In this document: one piece after another, positions 31,575 to 32,527 of the stretch
Layout: every line of letters begins with the position of its first letter
How positions within the stretch are numbered: the stretch's first letter is position 1
The notes under the pieces: model-generated
Told to the model about the DNA's origin: nothing
The model's database searches: none
The model's input: the letters and a program-made list of their open reading frames with translations, nothing else
Origin: JAYVSZ01 sp043774925
Lineage (GTDB): Bacteria > Pseudomonadota > Gammaproteobacteria > Burkholderiales > Methylophilaceae
Direction: 5' to 3'
DNA length: 32,527 nucleotides
Assembly: GCA_043774925.1 (NCBI GenBank)
Contig: JAYVSZ010000052.1
Location: 1 to 32,527 of the forward strand
Made by a program: the position numbers and the translations under genes

Positions 31575-32527
31575 ATGAATAAGTATATAAAAAGCATCGT
31601 AAAAGCGCTCTTGCTCATCAGTATGTCTATGATGTTTGCAATGCCCGCCCAAGCCGCTAAATTTTCTCGCACTACCGCTACATTTGACCACGCTAAAACC
31701 GGCTTCCGCCTTAGTGGCGCGCACATGAACGCACGCTGTGAAAGTTGCCATACCAACGGGGTATTTAAAGGTACGCCAAAACAATGTGGCAGCTGCCACA
31801 CTAAAAGTAGCAAAATGAACGCGACGGCCATGCCTTCTGGGCACATGGCCACCAAGTACACCTGTGAATCTTGCCATGTGGCAGCGGGCTGGAACCCTGC
31901 GCTGTTTAGTCATGATGGTATTGTCGCAGGCACCTCATGCGAAAGCTGCCACAATGGCAATCACCCGCCTGCCAGAGGCAAGCCAAGTGACCACCTTACA
32001 ACATCAAAAGACTGCTCATCTTGCCATAAAAATACAATTACTTTTGCTGGCGCAAAGGGCTTTGATCATAAAGGCGTGGTTGCAGGCACATGTGCGACTT
32101 GCCATACTGGAACTGCTGCAAAAGGTAAATCTGCAAACCATATACAAACAACGGCAAGTTGCGATACTTGCCATAAAAATACAGTCTCCTTTGCTGGCGC
32201 TGTCGGATTTGATCACACAGGCATTACAACAGGTTGTGCGTCATGTCACAATCCTAGCGGCCCTGGCAAAGCGAAATCTGCCAACCACATTACCACCAGC
32301 GCGGGATGTGAAACGTGTCATACCAATACAACTTCATTTACAGGCGCTAAATTCGACCATACAGGCGTCACTAAAGGCTGCGCATCATGTCACGTGGCTG
32401 GTGGCGCAGGCTTAGCTAAACCTTCTACCCACATTGCCACCACAGCAGCGTGTGAGACTTGCCATACGTCGACCACGACCTTTAAAGGTGGTGCGGCGAT
32501 GAACCATACTGGCATCACCACAGGTTG
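31575..32527 (+). CDS. Multihaem c-type cytochrome, truncated by the window edge
   Basis: The frame starts ATG at 31575 after AAAGGTAAAG, and stays open to the last base (317 codons, no stop). The signal peptide is about residues 1-27 (ends AMPAQAA). 11 CXXCH motifs are present. From about residue 138 the pattern is a two-haem repeat of about 48 residues (ITTSAxCETCHxNTTSFxGAxFDHTGxxxGCASCH...), each with two more histidines (FDH and SANH/STH). It is Gly/Thr/Ser/Ala-rich and less basic than its 27-haem neighbour, which is more like an exported or surface cytochrome. Final length and haem number unknown. Confidence 0.88.
   Translation, partial: MNKYIKSIVKALLLISMSMMFAMPAQAAKFSRTTATFDHAKTGFRLSGAHMNARCESCHTNGVFKGTPKQCGSCHTKSSKMNATAMPSGHMATKYTCESCHVAAGWNPALFSHDGIVAGTSCESCHNGNHPPARGKPSDHLTTSKDCSSCHKNTITFAGAKGFDHKGVVAGTCATCHTGTAAKGKSANHIQTTASCDTCHKNTVSFAGAVGFDHTGITTGCASCHNPSGPGKAKSANHITTSAGCETCHTNTTSFTGAKFDHTGVTKGCASCHVAGGAGLAKPSTHIATTAACETCHTSTTTFKGGAAMNHTGITTG

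Noticed and set aside
31864..32415. A 183-codon frame overlapping the last cytochrome
   Set aside because: It is out of frame with the haem motifs. The frame from 31575 has a signal peptide, 11 CXXCH and a Shine-Dalgarno.

Overview
The window reads as chromosomal DNA of a free-living betaproteobacterium, most likely in or near the Methylophilaceae / Nitrosomonadales. This is inferred from the rpsF-priB-rpsR-rplI order, the dnaB-alr-radA order, an HpnC/D/E squalene branch, a membrane malate:quinone oxidoreductase and moderate GC. No sequence search was possible, so the taxonomy is an inference. There is no rRNA operon, insertion sequence, prophage or CRISPR array, and no gene-free stretch longer than 300 bases.

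Layout, left to right. (1) 1-1508: tRNA-Ser(TGA), a decayed 5' half of a second tRNA-Ser, then mtnP-def on the minus strand. (2) 1599-5064: hpnC-hpnD-hpnE on the plus strand (farnesyl diphosphate to squalene) plus a small four-helix membrane protein. (3) 5118-9506: an AT-rich orphan PIN-like gene, then radA, alr and dnaB on the minus strand. (4) 9535-11095: the ribosomal/primosomal operon rpsF-priB-rpsR-rplI, with a clear sigma70 promoter and a bidirectional UUCG terminator. (5) 11148-15481: an amino-acid permease broken by one in-frame TGA, then SemiSWEET, DUF2721 and uvrB. (6) 15629-19724, plus strand: a trypsin-like protease with TPRs, an aspartate-type aminotransferase, tRNA-Asn(GTT) with a tandem repeat grown from its 3' end, and mqo. 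(7) 19725-23767: an outer-membrane barrel protein, rlmB and rnr on the minus strand, with a dispersed palindromic repeat between rnr and rlmB, then tRNA-Leu(CAG) on the plus strand. (8) 24066-32527: an accessory, redox-oriented region.

Region 8 is the most interesting part. Two minus-strand units lie there. One is a three-gene operon (DUF6502-like protein, DUF5666-like secreted protein, outer-membrane barrel) whose promoter carries a perfect 7-1-7 Fur-type box, TGATAATCATTATCA, over its -35. The other is a membrane-anchored ferredoxin/FAD/NAD(P) oxidoreductase. Divergent from it are a membrane protein with two H-X13-H pairs (di-haem cytochrome b-like), a 27-haem periplasmic c-type cytochrome built from eight three-haem repeats, and, behind its own promoter, a second multihaem cytochrome that runs off the window with 11 haem motifs already visible. 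Together they look like a trans-envelope electron conduit linking a cytoplasmic NAD(P)H/ferredoxin pool to an external or iron-related redox partner. The individual families are recognisable. The chain itself and its direction are inference, and the outer-membrane part is probably beyond the right edge.
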